Positions 1-13,262 are shown, numbered from the stretch's first letter. The stretch: 64,000 nt of DNA from Chitinophaga sedimenti (GCF_023156195.1 NZ_JAKUKA010000001.1:3658001-3722000), one strand, 5' to 3'. Translations and numbers: made by a program. The notes: generated by a model not told the origin, from the letters alone.

Positions 1-344
1 CCAGAAAATACCAGCACCATTGCAGTATTCAGCGATGGCGGGATTAATAATAGGGCTTACGATAAAGTCCGCGCCCATTTCAGTAAATGTTTTCGCGTCT
101 GCTGCGTTTTTAATCGTGCCGATGCCCGGTACATATCCGGCATATGCTGCAGTTTCCTGTCGCGCATGATGGAAAAGTTACGGCGGGCATTTTCGCCGCG
201 GTTGGTAAACTCAAATACCCGGATGCCGCCATCGTAACAGGCCTGCATCACTTCACAACATACCTCGGGATCGTCGTGGTAAAAAACGGGAATTACTTTG
301 CTGCGCTCAAACGCGGACAATATTATCTCACTTGCTACTGCCAT
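1..344 (-). CDS. eda: KDPG/KHG aldolase, 3' part outside window
   Basis: Class I aldolase that splits 2-keto-3-deoxy-6-phosphogluconate into pyruvate and glyceraldehyde 3-phosphate, the last step of hexuronate catabolism. The N-terminal half is visible: VIPVFYHDDPE strand, then RVFEFTNRGENA holding the family's catalytic Glu region. A one-base deletion in a C run (GG at 128-129 on plus) shifts the frame after PDMY; corrected, it continues with PGIGTIKNAADA, GADFIVSP and NPAIAEYCN to the window edge. The Schiff-base Lys lies outside. ATG at 344 follows the kdgK stop by only a few bases, so it is the fourth gene of the uxaB-uxaC-kdgK-eda operon. Confidence 0.88.
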
Positions 345-351
345 CTTCTTT

Positions 352-1356
352 TTATTGTTGAATGAGTTGAAGAATAGATTCCTTTGGCGTCAGGTTAAAA
401 TCGCCCTGACGGAACAACTTGCTGTACGCTGCCGCGGCCGCAAATTCAATGGTTTGCTGCGGTGTAAATCCATTCAGCTGCGCATGTATCAGTCCGCCCA
501 TAAAGCTGTCGCCGCTGCCTACACGGTCCACCACTTCGTTGGTTTCCCGCTGCTGGCTCACATACAGCTTATCGTTTTCGAAATACGTGGCGTAGTAAAG
601 ATTATGACTTTCGCCGGAACTGAAGCGAAACGTGAAGGCCACGCGGTTGCACTGGCGGTAGTGCTCTACGATTTCCTGCGCTACTTTCATAGCAGTGTCG
701 AGATAAACATCCTTTTCGTCCACATTCAGCGCCTGCTCATCCAGCTGCGTACCCAGCATCATTTTGGATGCCCAGATATTCCCCATAATCAGGTGGCAGT
801 AGTGCGCGAGTTCGGGCATTACTTCCACCGGATCTTTACCATATTTCCAAAGTTTACTGCGGTAGTTCAGGTCTACGGAAATCGTCATTCCCTTACGCTT
901 AGCGGCTTCCAGCACTTCTTTACAAATGATGGCGGCATCTTCGTTTAACGCCGGACTGATCGCGCTCCAGTGAAACCATTCTGCATCACCCAGTGCTTCT
1001 TCCCAGTTTACGGTATTGGGTTTAATATCCGCGAAAGAGGAATATTTGCGGTCATACACCACTTCTGCATGCTTCAGGTCGCTGCCCTGCGCAAGATAAT
1101 ATGCGCCGATACGGTCGCCGCCGAGTAACATGCGACCGGTATCCACCCCTACATTTTGCAATTGTTGCAGCACCTGGCGCGAAAGGCCATTGTCCGGCAC
1201 CTTGCTGATATAAGTAACGGGCGTACCCCAGGTAGCTAAAGACGCGGCCACATTTGCTTCGGCGCCTCCCACAAAAATCGCGGCTTTGTTAGTGGCCCAA
1301 TCGGGCGACAAGCGCAGCAATATTTCTCCAAACGTGATAACTTTTATCTTCTGCAT
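352..1356 (-). CDS. kdgK: 2-keto-3-deoxygluconate kinase (PfkB family)
   Basis: Phosphorylates 2-keto-3-deoxygluconate with ATP to KDPG, feeding the aldolase encoded next. Intact, 334 aa from ATG 1356. PfkB family: N-terminal FGEILLRLSP and GGAEANVAASLA substrate-binding segment, C-terminal DRVGSGDSFMGG with the catalytic Asp near residue 283. Some annotators would call it simply a sugar kinase, but the uxaB-uxaC-eda context supports KDG. The stop of uxaC and this start share a base (TGATG), which suggests translational coupling. One of the few genes here without a frame break. Confidence 0.88.
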   Translation of the reverse strand: MQKIKVITFGEILLRLSPDWATNKAAIFVGGAEANVAASLATWGTPVTYISKVPDNGLSRQVLQQLQNVGVDTGRMLLGGDRIGAYYLAQGSDLKHAEVVYDRKYSSFADIKPNTVNWEEALGDAEWFHWSAISPALNEDAAIICKEVLEAAKRKGMTISVDLNYRSKLWKYGKDPVEVMPELAHYCHLIMGNIWASKMMLGTQLDEQALNVDEKDVYLDTAMKVAQEIVEHYRQCNRVAFTFRFSSGESHNLYYATYFENDKLYVSQQRETNEVVDRVGSGDSFMGGLIHAQLNGFTPQQTIEFAAAAAYSKLFRQGDFNLTPKESILQLIQQ

Positions 1357-2749
1357 CAGCAATTAAAGTAAGCTTTGGCGTTAAAGTAAGAAATATCCTG
1401 CACCATTTTACCCAGCCAGGCAATATCGCCCGGTAATTCACCATTTTCTACGTCATTACCGATAAGATTGCAAAGGATGCGGCGGAAATATTCGTGCCTG
1501 CTGTAGGAGAGGAAACTGCGGCTGTCTGTAAGCATGCCTACGAAACGGCTGATGAGGCCCATGTTACTCAGCGTGTTCATTTGCTTTTCCATCCCGTCTT
1601 TTTGATCCAGGAACCACCAACCGCTGCCGAACTGCATTTTGCCAGCTACGCTACCATCCTGGAAGTTGCCCACCATAGTGGCGAACATTTCATTATGCGA
1701 CGGATTCAGGTTGTATACGATGGTTTTCGCCAGCTTATCTTCCTTATCCAAACGATCAAAGAAAGCCGACATGGATTGTGCGGTATTCCAGTCGCCGATG
1801 GAATCCACCCCCGCATCCGCACCAATAGTATGCAATAAGCGGGAGTTGTTGTTGCGCAGCGCCCCCACGTGAAACTGTTGTACCCAGCCTCTTTCGTGGT
1901 TCCAGGTACAGATGAAATGCAGGGTGGCGGAGCGGTGCATGTCTGCCGCTTCAGTGCTGATCTTTTCTCCCCCATCACTTTTTTGAAGTTTGATGCCAGT
2001 TCCACAGCGGTGAACGGTGCTGCGTAAAAGAAGCTGATACCGTGATCCGATAATCTTCCACCCTGCTCATGAAAATAATCATGGCGTTTCTTCAGCGCCG
2101 CGAGCATATCATCGAACGTATTGATGGTGATACCCGCGGCTTCGCCCAGCTTTTCCATATAGGCACGGAATGTGGCAGGGTCGTCGATTGCGAGCGATTT
2201 ATCGGGACGGAATGTAGGCAGCACTTTAGTCGTGAAGCCCTGTTGTTTTATTGCGATGTGGTGTTCCAGCGAATCGACCGGATCGTCTGTTGTGCAAAGC
2301 GATTCTACCTTAAAATGCGTAAGCAGCGCTTTCGCAGACCACTTCGGCAGCTGTGCGTTACAGGCATTGTACACGCTTTCCGCATTTTTTTCGCTCAGTA
2401 ATTCCGTAACACCAAATGGATTTTTCAGTTCCATGTGCGTCCAGTGGTACAGCGGGTTGCGCATGGTGTAGGGCACCGTAGCCGCCCATGCTTTGAATTT
2501 GTCCAGGTCGCCCGCGTCGCCGGTGATGAGTTTTTCGGGTACGCCATTGGCGCGTAAAGCGCGCCATTTGTAGTGATCGCCGCGCAACCAGGCGGCGGTA
2601 AGGTTCTCGAACCGCCTGTCCGCCGCAATTTCATCGGGTGGCAGGTGGTTATGATAATCGATCACCGGCATATCCTTCGCATACTCAAAGTATAATCGTT
2701 TAGCCGTTTCAGTTTGCAGTAAAAAATCGTCTGACAGGAATTGCTTCAT
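1356..2749 (-). CDS. uxaC: Glucuronate/galacturonate isomerase
   Basis: Isomerises D-galacturonate to D-tagaturonate (and D-glucuronate to D-fructuronate), the first step of the pathway. Starts MKQFLSDDFLLQ; the metal-binding VIDYHNHLPP is near residue 30, as in the amidohydrolase-like UxaC family. The frame breaks after KKVMGE at the C run 1969-1973 (one C missing); corrected, the protein continues EKISTEAADMHRSATLHFICTWN and ends ISYFNAKAYFNC, 464 aa, matching the usual about 470. Starts 3 nt after the uxaB stop and overlaps the kdgK start by one base. Confidence 0.92.
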
Positions 2750-2752
2750 ACA

Positions 2753-4260
2753 CTAGTAGACCTTTGAATAATTAGAAACATATGCGCTCACACCTTTTTC
2801 GCTCATCCCCAGCAGATGTTCCGTGATGGCGTCGGTAAAGCCGGGCACTTCGTTCAGGTTCGTTTCCCAGAGGCGGGCATCGCCGAGTATCTGGTGCACC
2901 ATCGCCGCCGCTTCGGCTTTGTCGCGTATATCCACACCATGCCAGTAAGCGGCAAAAATGGCGATGTGATCGTCGTTGTAATCGTAAAACTGGCCATTAC
3001 GCTCTCCCTGGAATTTGCCTGCCTCTTCTTTCGCAGGGCGGAGGAATAACAACGTCGCCGCAAACCCGATACAGATCATTGGCGGCAGCATTTTCGTTTG
3101 CTCATAGTAACGCAGGATGGTGCGCACATTACGCGCATTCGTTTTGGAACTCTGCTGGAACGTGATGCTCAGCAACTTGTGTTCTATAAACGGATTCGCA
3201 AAGCGGTCAAGTACATCTTTAGCGAATACTTCCGTCTGCGGGCCTAAGTCTTTCAATGTGGGAAGAATTTCTTCCAGTACCACGGTTTCGAAGAAGCGCT
3301 TCATGACAGGGTGCTGCATACACTCGTACACTGTATTCAATCCCGAAAGATAACCCACCGTAACCGCCGCCGTGTGGCTGCCATTGAGGATACGCAGCTT
3401 CTGTTCGCGGTATGGCGTGATGCTTTCTGCTACCAGCATACGTTCGTCGGCCTGTTTAAAGCTCAGTTTCTCCGCTACTTTCGCATCGCCTTCTATCGCC
3501 CATAATAAAAATGGTTCTGCTTCTATCCACAGTCCATCTTCATAACCCGCCGCTTCGTTCTGCGCCGCCAGGTCTTTCGGCTTGCCTGGTACGATACGGT
3601 CTACCAGCGAGCTGCAGAAAGTATTGGCAGTATGTATCCACTGGATGAATTCATGTGGCAATTCGTTATGCGACGCTAGTTTCAGCACAATCTCCTTTAA
3701 CAGTTTTCCATTATCTACCAGTAATTCGGTTGGGATGATGGTGAACCCTTTATCCAGTGCTCCGTTAAAAGCGCGGTAACGTTCCAGCAACACAGCCAGC
3801 AGTTTACCGGGATACGAGGCGGGCACTACCCCATCTACCTTTTCTTCCACATATTGGATACCCACTTCGGTAGTATTCGAAATAATAATATCGAGTTGCG
3901 GCTGACGGATCGCCTCCAGCACGCTGGCCCAATCTGCATTCGATTGCAGAACCCGGGCAATAGAAGCGTTGATAAGGCGGCGGTTAACCAACTCTCCTTT
4001 CGCCTGGCCTTTGATGTGTGTGGTGAACAGGCAATCCTGGCTGTCGAAATCAGCGGTGCTGCCGTCAGTGGATTTTACCACTACGATGCGGCCCTGGAAA
4101 ATGTTTTGTTTGTTGGCTTTGTCTACCAGGTAGTCTACCAGTCCCCGCAACAGCACACCAGTACCAAACTGCAGGATTTTTTCCGGATAATCGAAACAGG
4201 CGGGGGAATGCCTGAAGCCTTATCGGCCATAACGTGGTGCTTGCTAAGTTTAGGCAGCAT
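2753..4260 (-). CDS. uxaB: Tagaturonate reductase (altronate oxidoreductase)
   Basis: NADH-dependent reduction of D-tagaturonate to D-altronate; mannitol dehydrogenase-like family. The dinucleotide-binding N-terminus ILQFGTGVLLRG lies upstream of the first uninterrupted stretch, so I place the start at ATG 4260 (MLPKLSKHHV) and infer one missing base in the G run 4202-4206, giving 502 aa. Family segments visible: KLLAVLLERYRAFNG, IIPTELLVDNG and the LRILNGSHTA motif of polyol dehydrogenases. First gene of the operon. The next enzyme, altronate dehydratase UxaA, is not in the window and may follow eda. Confidence 0.88.
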
Positions 4261-4357
4261 GTATTCTAATTTTATTTAATGATTCACGATTCGCCGATAA
4301 ATATAATACCCATGACCCATTAATTTGTAAGCCAATTGAAATATATTTTAAGCGGAG

Positions 4358-4373
4358 ATCGGTATATCGGTAT
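4358..4373. repeat. 8-bp direct tandem repeat in the uxaB-mnmA intergenic region
   Basis: ATCGGTAT occurs twice head to tail, 98 nt upstream of the uxaB start and 114 nt before mnmA. It could be half-sites of an operator for the hexuronate operon. No regulator gene adjoins it, so the role is a guess. Confidence 0.3.
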
Positions 4374-4453
4374 ACAGAAGGCCTGTTTTTCAATCTACTA
4401 GGTATAAGCGGCCCAAATGGCTGACTAAGGGGTGACAGGGCCGAAGGGAATAA

Positions 4454-5589
<1,136 letters not shown>

Positions 5590-5615
5590 GCTTATCATCA
5601 TAAAAAAATTTAAAG

Positions 5616-5657
5616 GGAGTTGTACGGTTATTTATGTAACATTGTACAACTCCTTTT
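5616..5657. terminator. Hairpin terminator after mnmA
   Basis: Perfect 10-bp inverted repeat GGAGTTGTAC (5616-5625) and GTACAACTCC (5644-5653), followed by TTTT. It lies 26 nt after the mnmA stop and before the subtilase start. Confidence 0.8.
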
Positions 5658-5672
5658 CTTTTACAGCACCCT

Positions 5673-7350
5673 ATGAACCGAAGCCTTTTCTACATCCCTG
5701 GCTGTTACGTCTCTCCTGCTGCTGCAGGGCTTTTCCATGCATGTACACGCGCAAACCCTCTCCAAACACGTCATTACTTTTGTTGATAAAAGCGGTAGTC
5801 CTTATACGATCGGCAATCCCAAGGCCTATTTATCGGCCAGAGCGCTCCAGCGCCGCCGGAACAGGGGTATTGCCATTGACATAAGCGACCTGCCCGTGTC
5901 GCCGCGCTACCCGGATAGTTTGCGCGCCGTGCCCGGGGTAAATATTTTGTATACTTCCAAATGGTTTAACCAGGCAGTGATACAATTAACGAATACCACG
6001 GCTTTGCAACGCGTGCGTGCATTCGGCTTCGTACTCAGTACCGCCGCTATTGCCGCGCGCAGGGCCAGCGCGCAAGAAATTGTGCCCGTAAAATGGAACG
6101 TGCGCGAAGCCACCATCGATTATGGCGCGGGTCAGCATCAAATTGAAATACACGAAGGGCAATACCTGCACGACAAAGGCTTTACCGGCGAAGGCATGTT
6201 AGTAGCAGTGCTGGACGCGGGGTTTCCAGGTGTAAATACGGCCGGGCCTTTTCAGCATTTGTTTGAAAGTGGCAGGATCAAGGGCACACGCGATTTCGTT
6301 GCCGGTGGCGCAAATGTATATACGGCCAGCATGCATGGCACACATGTACTGTCTACCATTGCCGCCCGCAGTGCCGCGATGACAGGCACCGCACCCAATG
6401 CCTCCTATGTACTCATCCGCTCCGAAGAGGATGGCAAAGAGCAACCCATCGAAGAAAATAACTGGATCGCCGGGGTGGAATATGCCGACAGCATTGGCGC
6501 GGACGTGATTTCTTCGTCCCTGGGTTATACGACGTTCGACAACCCCGCATTTAATCATTCTTACTGGGATTTAACAGGCGATATGCTGGAAATCAGCCGC
6601 GCCGCAGATATGGCTGCGGCCAAGGGTATACTGGTGGTGAGTTCTGCCGGCAATGAAGGCAACAGCAGCTGGGTATACATTACGCCGCCGGCCGATGCGG
6701 ACAGCGTACTTACCGTGGGCGCCGTGGATGCTTCGGGTCGGCCGGCTACGTTTTCCGGTTATGGCCCCGCAGCAGATGGCGTGATTAAGCCGGATGTAGT
6801 AGGGATGGGCGTAGCCGCGAGGCTGATTGGGCCCAATGGCGAACTGACGGCCGGCAGCGGCACTTCGTTTTCCACGCCGATTGTAGCGGGACTGGTCACC
6901 TGTTTATGGCAGGCATTTCCACAGCGCACGAATATGGAAATCATTAACGTGGTAAGGGCGAGCAGCAGCCGGTTTCATAACCCCGACGACCAGATGGGCT
7001 ACGGCATTCCGAACTTCCGGCTGGCGTATGATAGTTTGTATCGCAGCGCGCAGCAGGATACGGTTTTTATCCGCAATGTATTAAATGAGGCATTGCTGAA
7101 AGTGGCGCCTAATCCATTTTACAGCCAATTATATATTTACTACCACTCCCTCTCCAACGCCGATCTGCATTTGCGGTTAATCGACAATAATGGTAAAACC
7201 ATCGCACAGCGTAAACTGGCTGTGGCAGCGGCGACTTATGGCCACTTTTTATGGCAGGAATCCATGTTCAGCGGGTTACCGGCGGGTATTTATTATTTAC
7301 AGTTAGTGCAGGATAATAAGAAAAGCGTGGCGAAACTCGTTAAACTTTAA
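5673..7350 (+). CDS. Secreted S8 subtilisin-like serine protease with T9SS sorting domain
   Basis: Extracellular endopeptidase. Catalytic triad visible: Asp in LVAVLDAGF, His in MHGTHV, Ser in GSGTSFSTP; oxyanion region SSAGNEG. The last about 80 residues (KVAPNPFYSQLYIYY to SVAKLVKL) are a type A type IX secretion C-terminal domain, so export is by T9SS. The catalytic part reads openly from 5737. The hydrophobic leader (STSLAVTSLLLLQGFSMHVHAQ) lies in the same frame upstream, so I place the start at ATG 5673 and infer a single indel at about 5676-5681. The 3' end overlaps the convergent methyltransferase by 11 nt. Confidence 0.85.
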
Positions 7351-8498
7351 CCAACCGCGCGGCGAACATGGTATCAGCCGCCCGGTCGTACCCTTTAATC
7401 ACTCCGCCTTGCTGCATTTGCAGCCCCAATTCATTTTCCAGGTAGGCGACCACCTCTTCGTTCTCTTTGCGGAACACGGAGCAGGTAATGTAAATAAGTG
7501 CTCCACCGGGTTTCAGGCATTTTACCACGTTAGCGGCAATTCGTTTTTGCAACGACTGATAGTATTCAATTTTCTTTTCCTCGAAGTAGTACAGGTTTTC
7601 GGGTGTGCGTCCCAGGTGCCCGATCCGCTGCAGGGCGCATCGAGCAGGATGTTATCGAACTGGTTGCGGGGTAAAATCTGGTCTACATTGTCGTCCGACA
7701 GGTCGAGGACCTTGGCGTGGAAGTTTTTGATGCCGGCTTCTTTGAACCTTCTTTGCAGGTTTTCCAGGATGGACGTGCGAACATCGCTTACGAGCAGTTC
7801 TACGTTAGGCTGAATATCTTTCAGCAAGATGGACTTACCGCCACTGGCTGCGCAACAGTCCCACCAATAGCTTTTGGGGACGGGCTGCAACAGCTGGCCG
7901 GTTTCCTGGCTGGAAAGGTCCGGATTTCGTACCAGCTTTTATCGGTAATAATCGCATCTACTTTAGTGCCGTTGGGCAGTGCAATAGCGGTATCGCCGGG
8001 CAGTGCGTAGGATACGCCGGCTTTTTTTAACAGGCCGATTACCTCTTCTTGTTTGTTATAGCGGGTACGGATGTAGAGGTGCGGCTGCTTCAGGAACGAG
8101 GCTGAATAAGCGTTAGCGTCGATGCCGGCGGACAATTCCGCGGCAAACGGAAATATTTCAGTAACAGGTGGCAGCTCAAGAAACTGGAGCTTTTCGGGTA
8201 GGGAAAGGGCGATTTGTGCATTCCAGGCGGGGCGGAAAAACTCGAGTACGGGGTTGGGCGCATCTTCGCAGAGGAAAAGGGCGATAAGCAGGCGGTCGTC
8301 GCGCTGCATATCGTGTATGCGCCAGTGGCCCAGGCGGAAATAGTCATATACCAGCTGGCTCACCTGTTTACGGTCGCGGCTACCCATCTGGGGGTTGGAT
8401 TTGAAGAACGTTTTCAGGAAGTGGTGTAAGGGCAGGCTGCCGTTATACTGGTCCAGTATTTTTTTGGTAGTGAGGAGATAATTTTCCCATCTTGTCAT
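7340..8498 (-). CDS. RsmB/NOP-family SAM-dependent RNA m5C methyltransferase
   Basis: Transfers methyl from SAM to C5 of cytosine in rRNA or tRNA. N-terminal part resembles the NusB-like/RsmB leader (RKQVSQLVYDYFRLG). SAM site WDCCAASGGKS; catalytic DAPCSGSGTW; second Cys in IYITCSVFRKEN. Two indels split it: CC at 7920-7921 and CCC at 7611-7613, each lacking one base; corrected length 386 aa, usual for the Bacteroidetes family. The exact target cytosine cannot be told from sequence. It ends convergently with the subtilase, the stop codons overlapping. Confidence 0.88.
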
Positions 8499-8540
8499 GC
8501 GGCAAAATTAACGCGTTTCGTGGGGATTTACATCAAAGAA

Positions 8541-8568
8541 CATCCCCGGACTGTAACAGCCGGGGATG
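8541..8568 (-). terminator. Hairpin between sucB and the methyltransferase gene
   Basis: CATCCCCGG (8541-8549) pairs with CCGGGGATG (8560-8568), and the loop sides CTG/CAG extend the stem. It sits about 80 nt past the sucB stop. The U tract is poor, so termination is probable rather than certain. Confidence 0.6.
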
Positions 8569-8648
8569 ATAAGATTTGTTGCCGTACAAGTGTGCGACGC
8601 AACGGGGGCCGGATTGGAAAACCAATGCTAAGTACCCCTTATGTTAAA

Positions 8649-10207
8649 TTATTTTATGTTTAGTAAAGTCTTCACCGGATCGCGGCCGAACAGCAGTTGC
8701 TCGGGGTTTTCCAGCATTTCTTTTACGCGTACCAGGAAGCTCACAGACTCGCGGCCGTCGATGATACGGTGGTCGTAGCTGAGGGCGAGGTACATCATCG
8801 GGCGGATGACCACCTGGCCGTTGATGGCCATCGGGCGCTCCCGGATTTTGTGCATACCGAGGATCGCGGATTGCGGAATGTTGATGATCGGGGTGCTCAT
8901 GAGGGAGCCAAATACGCCACCGTTGGTGATCGTGAAGGTACCGCCGGTCATTTCGTCCATGGTCAATTTGCTATCGCGGGCTTTGGTAGCCAGTTCTACT
9001 ACTTTCTTCTCGATTTCGGCCATGCTCATGCTTTCTGCATTGCGGATCACCGGTACTACCAGGCCTTTTGGCGCAGATACGGCGATGGAAATATCGGCAT
9101 AGTCGTGGTACACCAGCTCTTCGCCATCGATGTAAGCGTTTACAGCGGGGAACTCGGCGAGGGCAAAGCAAACGGCTTTCGTGAAGAAGCTCATAAAGCC
9201 GAGGTTTACGCCGTGCGCGGTTTTGAAAGTTTCTTTATACTTCGCACGGATAGCCATGATCTCGGTCATGTCTACCTCGTTGAAAGTAGTGAGCATTGCG
9301 GTCGTGTTTTTCGCTTCCACAAGGCGGCGTGACACGGTTTTGCGCAGGTTGCTCATTTTCTCGCGGCGGGAATTGCGGGTATTCAGCTCCTGGCCGATAG
9401 CTACGCCCGGATTTTGCAGGGCAGCCCATACATCGTCGCGCAGGATTTTACCCCCTGGCCAGACCCTTTGATGGTAGCCGGATCCACGTGTTTATCCGCG
9501 ATAACGGCAGCAGCCAATGGTGTTGCTTTAATATCGTTGGGGATGGAAGTAACCGCTGTATTTTGAGCAGCAGGCTTTGCATCCTGTTTCGGCGCAGCAG
9601 GCGCAGTAGCCGGGGCAGCCTGGCCAGCAGGCCTTGCAGCGTCTGTATCAATTTTGCAGGCTACATCGCCGATTTTCAGCGTGTCGCCTTCATTTGCGAT
9701 AGTAGTGAGGATGCCCGCTTCTTCTGCATTCAGTTCGAATGTAGCTTTTTCGGATTCCAGTTCGCAGAGCACTTCGTCGCGTTCTACATAGTCGCCCGTC
9801 TTTTTAGACCATTTAACGAGGGTTACCTCGCTGATGGATTCGCCAACGGTCGGCACTTTCATATCGATCACGCCTTTGCCGGCAGGAGCCGGGGCGGCAG
9901 CTGCGGCGGGGGCAGGTGCGGGTGCTGCTGCAGCGGGTGCAGCGGCCGGAGCAGCGCCAGCGGGGGCGGCGGCATCCGTGTCTATGGTACAGGCTACGTC
10001 ACCAATTTTCAGGGTGTCGCCTTCATTCGCCTTAATTTTCAGTACACCGGGCTTCTCGGCATTCAGTTCAAACGTTGCCTTCTCAGATTCCATTTCGCAC
10101 AACACTTCGTCCTGTTGTACATAATCGCCATCCTTTTTCAGCCATTTTGCTATTGTTACCTCGCTAATAGATTCTCCTACCGTAGGAACTTTAATTTCGA
10201 TAACCAT
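8649..10207 (-). CDS. sucB: 2-oxoglutarate dehydrogenase E2, dihydrolipoyl succinyltransferase with two lipoyl domains
   Basis: Transfers the succinyl group from E1 via lipoamide to CoA in the TCA cycle. Two N-terminal lipoyl domains, each with an ESEKATFEL lipoylation site (Lys about 43 and 154), separated and followed by Ala/Pro-rich linkers; then a peripheral-subunit-binding segment and the acyltransferase core with active-site [12 protein letters not shown] missing base in the C run 9451-9455 breaks the frame at SGQG; corrected length 519 aa. Two lipoyl domains are more than the single one of enterobacterial SucB. Lies 68 nt after sucA. Confidence 0.93.
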
Positions 10208-10275
10208 ATTTCAGTTTTGATGGTTCATAGCCGGAATTGCCTGCTATTAATATGTTCAAATTTACTTTTTCCTGA

Positions 10276-13023
10276 TTAAATGCTGAAGGCCGTTTCGATG
10301 ATCTCAGCCTGCTCCTGTGCGTGCACTTTCGCATAACCGGTAGCCGTTGCGGCGCTCGGGTTGCGGCTGATGACGCCGTAGTTCAGTTGTTTGAGGTTCA
10401 TCTGCAGGTACCAGGCCGCGCCCATGTTCAGCGGCTCTTCCTGTACCCAGAACCAGGTAGCACCTTTGTATTTTTCGGCAACAGCGGCCAGCTGCACGGT
10501 TGGCAGCGGGTACAGTTGCTCGAGGCGCACCACGGCTACGTCTTTACGGTTATCTTTCATTTGCTTTTCGCTCAGGTCGAAGTACATTTTGCCAGAGCAG
10601 AGCAGCACTTTTTCACTTTGGAAGCATCGTCGATATACGGATCGTCCAGCACCTCTTTGAAACCACCAGAGACAAACTCGCTGGCCGGGCTGTAACTGCG
10701 CACGTGACGCAGGTTCGCTTTCGGCGAGAAGTTGATCATCGGCTTCCGGAAAGGGAACGCCAGCTGGCGGCGCAACGCGTGGAAGAAGCTGGAAGCAGTG
10801 GTACAGTTCGTAATGATCATATTATACTCCGCACACATTTGCAGGAAACGTTCGAGGCGGGCGCTGGAGTGCTCCGGACCCTGACCCTCGTAACCGTGCG
10901 GCAGCAGCATGGTCAAACCGCTCATCTTACCCCATTTCGTTTCCGCGGAAGAAATGAACTGGTCGATCAGCGTTTGTGCGCCGTTGCTGAAGTCACCGAA
11001 CTGCGCTTCCCAGATGGTGAGCGCTTCGGGATTGGCGATGGAGTAACCATATTCAAAACCTACTACAGCGAACTCGCTGAGCAGGGAGTTATAAATGCGG
11101 AACTGGCCTTGTTTGTCGTCGATTTTACTGAGACGGCTGTACTCTGGTCGTTTTCTTCGCTGCGCAGTACGGCGTGGCGGTGCGAGAACGTACCGCGTTT
11201 CACGTCCTGGCCGGAAAGGCGCACATCGTGGCCCTCGTTCAGGAGGCTGCCGTAAGCCATGAGCTCACCGGAAGCCCAGTCTAACAGCTGCTGTTCTTCG
11301 AACAGTTTTTGTTTATCGCCCAGCAGTTTTTCCACTTTTTTGAGTGGTTTAAATCCTTCGGGGATTGCCATGATGGCTTTAAACACTTTATCAAACTGCT
11401 CCTGCGAAATAGCCGTATCGGGTGATTTGTGGAAATCGTCCGGATTGGATTTACGCAGTTCCAGCCAGGCCTGCTCGGGTTTCTGGCGGCTGTAAGGCAG
11501 CGGATGCTGTTTTACTTCGTCCAGGCGTTCCTGCAGTTCGGACCAGAAAGCCTTTTCAAGCTCTGTCGCCATCGCAGCGTCCATGTCGCCGTTGGCGATC
11601 AGCTGTTTGCTGTAGACTTCGCGCGGATTGGCGTGTTTATCGATCGCTTCGTACAGCTTGGGCTGTGTGAATTTGGGATCGTCGCCTTCGTTGTGGCCAT
11701 GGCGGCGGTAGCACACCATGTCAATATAAATATCTGAATTAAACTCCTGGCGGTAACGGGTGGCAATTTCGGCCACTTTTACCACGGCTTCGGCGTCGTC
11801 GCCGTTTACGTGGAACACCGGCGCCTGTACGATAGCAGCTACGCTGGTACAGTAGTCGGAAGAACGCGCATCTTCAAAATCAGTAGTAAAGCCGATCTGG
11901 TTGTTGATCACGTAGTGGATGGTACCGCCGGTATAATAACCTTTCAGTTTGCTCATCTGCGCCACCTCGTATACTACGCCCTGGCCGGCAATGGCCGCGT
12001 CGCCGTGGATGAGGATGGGCAGGATTTTATCGTAGTCGCTGCCGTAAATCACGTCCGCTTTGCTGCGGGCGAAGCCTACTACTACCGGGTCTACCACTTC
12101 GAGGTGCGAAGGGTTGGGGGTGAGTTGCAGGTTTACGTCTTTACCGCCCGGCGTTTGGACCTGTGCGCGGAAGCCCGGGTGGTACTTCACGTCGCCGCTG
12201 CCCATGGTGGTGTCGGGAATAGCGCTGCCTTCAAATTCGGAGAAGATCTGCTCGTACGTTTTGCCGAGGATGTTAGCCAGTACGTTCAGGCGGCCGCGGT
12301 GGGCCATGCCGATCACTACTTCCTGCACGGCATTGTCGGCGGCAGTATTAATGATGGCGTCGAGGGCTGCGATGGTCGTTTCGCCGCCTTCCAGTGAGAA
12401 ACGCTTCTGGCCAATATATTTGGTGTGCAGGAATTTCTCGAACATTACCCCCTGATTCAGTTTCTGCAGAATACGTTTCTTCTGCTCCACCGCCAGCGGT
12501 TTGTTCATCGTAGTTTCCATTTCTTTCTGGAGCCATTCCAGCTTCGCAAAGTCATTGATGTAAGTGAACTCCAAACCCACTGATGCCGCATACACTTTCT
12601 GCACATGCGCCACGATCTTTTCCAACGGCGCTTTACCGAGACCAACGATCTGTCCGGCAAAGAATTCCGTTTTCAGGTCCGCTTCGCTCAGGCCAAAATG
12701 TGCCAGGTCAAGGTTCGCGCGGCGATCGATACGCGCACGGATTGGATTGGTTTTAGCAATCAGATGGCCTTTTTACGATAAGCCTGTATTAGTCGGTAAG
12801 CACCCAGCTCCTTCACCAGCTGCTCATCGGTCACCGGCAATCCAGTACCTGCGGCGGCGGGGGCGGTTGCGGATTTACCATTTGTATTGGTCACCGCAAA
12901 GTCAAACCCCTCAAAAAACTTGATCCACTCGGGATCTACGCTTGCAGGATCTTTTCTAAAGTCCTGGTACAAAGATTCGATATACGCCGGGTGTGAATTG
13001 GTGACAAATGAAAAGTCCTTCAT
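10276..13023 (-). CDS. sucA: 2-oxoglutarate dehydrogenase E1 component
   Basis: Thiamine-diphosphate-dependent decarboxylation of 2-oxoglutarate. N-terminus FVTNSHPAYIESLYQDFRKDP and DPEWIKFFEGF are typical. Core motifs: GMAHRGRLNVLANI, HGDAAIAGQGVVYEV, CYRRHGHNEGDDPKFTQP, and MLLPHGYEGQGPEHSSARLERFLQ in the transketolase-like region. Three one-base deletions split it: CC at 12768-12769, near 11140 (TT to T), and the T run 10609-10613. Corrected length 916 aa, the family norm. It precedes sucB, so both form one transcription unit. Confidence 0.94.
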
Positions 13024-13262
13024 TTACAACGAATTTAAGCTTGGTCCTTGATTCAATAAACGTTCTGTTGTGGCCCGTTCAGGCCCCGCATTAGTAAGCA
13101 TACTCTTTTTTTCCTCGTGGTTCTTTTGCATCTCTTAATATACTAAGGTATATGAACGGGACTGCAAATATCGCTTGTTTTTTGGTAATCCCTTATCAAA
13201 AAAAGCCAATATGTGCGTAATTTTACCTATTCGAGGGAATTCCAAAATGGTTTGGAATTTAT

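Noticed and set aside
298..948. Plus-strand 216-codon frame opposite kdgK
   Set aside because: Antisense shadow of an intact conserved gene, with no recognisable protein features.
8697..9332. Plus-strand 211-codon frame opposite sucB
   Set aside because: His- and Val-rich shadow of the acyltransferase core.
10500..11255. Plus-strand 251-codon frame opposite sucA
   Set aside because: Antisense shadow; the minus strand encodes clear SucA motifs.
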